Shown one piece after another: positions 63,409-64,000 of a stretch of DNA of 64,000 bases; the first letter of the stretch is position 1; every line of letters starts with the position of its first letter. The stretch lies in contig NZ_NXLR01000011.1 in assembly GCF_003364255.1 (NCBI RefSeq), positions 1 through 64,000 on the forward strand, in the 5' to 3' direction. The translations under genes and the position numbers were made by a program. The notes beneath the pieces are model-generated. The model did not search any database, was not told where the DNA came from, and worked only from the letters and a program-made list of their open reading frames with translations. The stretch is from Helicobacter marmotae (lineage in GTDB: Bacteria > Campylobacterota > Campylobacteria > Campylobacterales > Helicobacteraceae).

Positions 63409-64000
63409 ATGGAAGACACAATCAATAATTCAAGCCAAAGTGTGCAAGGCTGGGACATCGTGCTAGGCAATCCCCCATACGGAGCAGATATAAGGGAATA
63501 TAAAAATCTTTATAAAAGCATTTATAAACACACCAATAGCGGCGCACTTGATAGCTATAAGTTTTTTGTGGAGTTGGGCTATAAGCTCTTAAAAGATAGA
63601 GGGGTTTTAAGCTTTATCACGCCTATTAGTATTACAAGCTCTAAATCAAATGCAAATTTGCATAGATTGCTTTTAAGCCAATGCGAGCAAATAAAAGTAA
63701 GTAGCTATGGGAATTCCCCTGCTAGAATTTTCCTCAATGCTGACCAAAGGGTATCTATCATAACTTTTACAAAGACTTTCACCCCGTGTAAGAGATTGCT
63801 TACTAGCAAAGTAAATTTAAGAGATAAAAACACATCTATCCAAAGCATTATTGATAATCTCTGTTTTATAGATAGCTTAGCGTTTATTAAAGATGGGGCT
63901 TTTGCCAAAATGGGCTTAAAGATAGAAAAAGACATTTTATCTAAACTTTATGCCCATAAAACCACGCTTAAAGACTTTATGCAAGGCAAAGAAAATGTGT
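63409..64000 (+). CDS. N-terminally truncated Eco57I-type adenine DNA methylase (runs off window)
   Basis: From ATG 63409 the frame is open to the window end (197 codons). The catalytic motif WDIVLGNPPYG places NPPY at residues 21-24, followed by the family pattern DSYKFFVELGYKLLKDRGVLSFITP and a KVSSYG segment. In type II/IIG enzymes the SAM-binding motif and often a nuclease domain precede NPPY by hundreds of residues. Here an in-frame TAG lies at 63367. So this is a 5'-truncated gene or remnant, unless the missing part is encoded elsewhere. No ribosome site is obvious. Confidence 0.6.
   Translation, partial: MEDTINNSSQSVQGWDIVLGNPPYGADIREYKNLYKSIYKHTNSGALDSYKFFVELGYKLLKDRGVLSFITPISITSSKSNANLHRLLLSQCEQIKVSSYGNSPARIFLNADQRVSIITFTKTFTPCKRLLTSKVNLRDKNTSIQSIIDNLCFIDSLAFIKDGAFAKMGLKIEKDILSKLYAHKTTLKDFMQGKENV

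Noticed and set aside
1-64000. tRNA, tmRNA or tRNA-Sec genes in the intergenic gaps
   Set aside because: I looked for T-loop-like GTTCGAATC segments with a paired acceptor stem in the gaps over 100 bp and found none.

Overview
The window is chromosomal DNA of an enterohepatic-type Helicobacter (Campylobacterota). Evidence: A+T-rich genes with AAGGAG ribosome sites, promoters made of a T-rich stretch plus an extended -10 (TGnTATAAT-like) with little -35, the futalosine menaquinone gene mqnD, and gene orders shared with H. pylori and Campylobacter (nif3/zinc-ribbon/waaA/pseudouridine synthase; rplY/pth/LptFG; recA/eno/ftsB-like/AMIN/aroK; nrdB/pcm/LptFG/truA; metG/cmoB; fbp/rpe/dnaQ). It differs from H. 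pylori in carrying selenocysteine insertion genes and a sulfite-to-homocysteine gene set. No tRNA, rRNA, CRISPR array or intact insertion sequence was seen.

Layout. 1-516: a wecA/mraY-like gene fragment abutting a ~300 bp element with inverted ends. 0.5-5 kb: surface genes (lipoprotein, UDP-glucose dehydrogenase, YwqK/MORN-like protein, and a membrane glycosyltransferase switched OFF by an 11-G tract). 5-22 kb: housekeeping operons on the plus strand (nitrilase-like, nif3, flgZ-like zinc ribbon, waaA, rluA-like, esterase; gltA; rplY-pth-LptFG; atpB-thiE-like; mqnD on minus; recA-eno-ftsB-like-AMIN-aroK; a DegT aminotransferase plus a sugar dehydrogenase). 22.2-22.7 kb: composite repeat A. 23-28 kb: nrdB, nitrilase, pcm, prepilin peptidase, LptFG, truA. 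28-35.6 kb, minus strand: outer membrane protein, then selA-selB-degenerate NifS-like-moeA-usp, a set that fits maturation of a molybdenum/selenocysteine enzyme such as formate dehydrogenase. 36.2-37.2 kb: composite repeat B. 37.3-43.5 kb, minus: hotdog protein, cmoB, Mur-N-like protein, metG, Cys protein, fbp, alpha/beta hydrolase. 43.6-51.5 kb: rpe-dnaQ, prmC-Ste24 protease, pyrG-recJ, AI-2E-type permease. 51.8-52.3 kb: composite repeat C. 52.6-60.3 kb: O-acetylhomoserine sulfhydrylase, cyclase lipoprotein, siroheme sulfite reductase, siroheme synthase, YeiH-type transporter and metA, which together could turn sulfite into homocysteine. 60.4-64 kb: a periplasmic metallo-beta-lactamase-fold protein, then an eroded accessory stretch with gene remnants, a split pentapeptide-repeat protein and an N-terminally truncated DNA methylase running off the window.

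The most unusual signal is in the long intergenic regions. Composite repeats A, B and C are collinear, with nearly identical linkers. At several equivalent positions, however, the inner arms of their small hairpins have been wholly replaced by other self-complementary arms between constant flanks (GTCATTCTGAG ... CGAAGAATCTC). Two further hairpin types in the same arrays show the same behaviour. Other items worth attention are the phase-variable glycosyltransferase, the NifS-like protein that keeps its cysteine loop but appears to lack the PLP lysine, a nitrilase-fold protein without its catalytic cysteine, and a palindromic operator candidate over the -35 region of the sulfur cluster.
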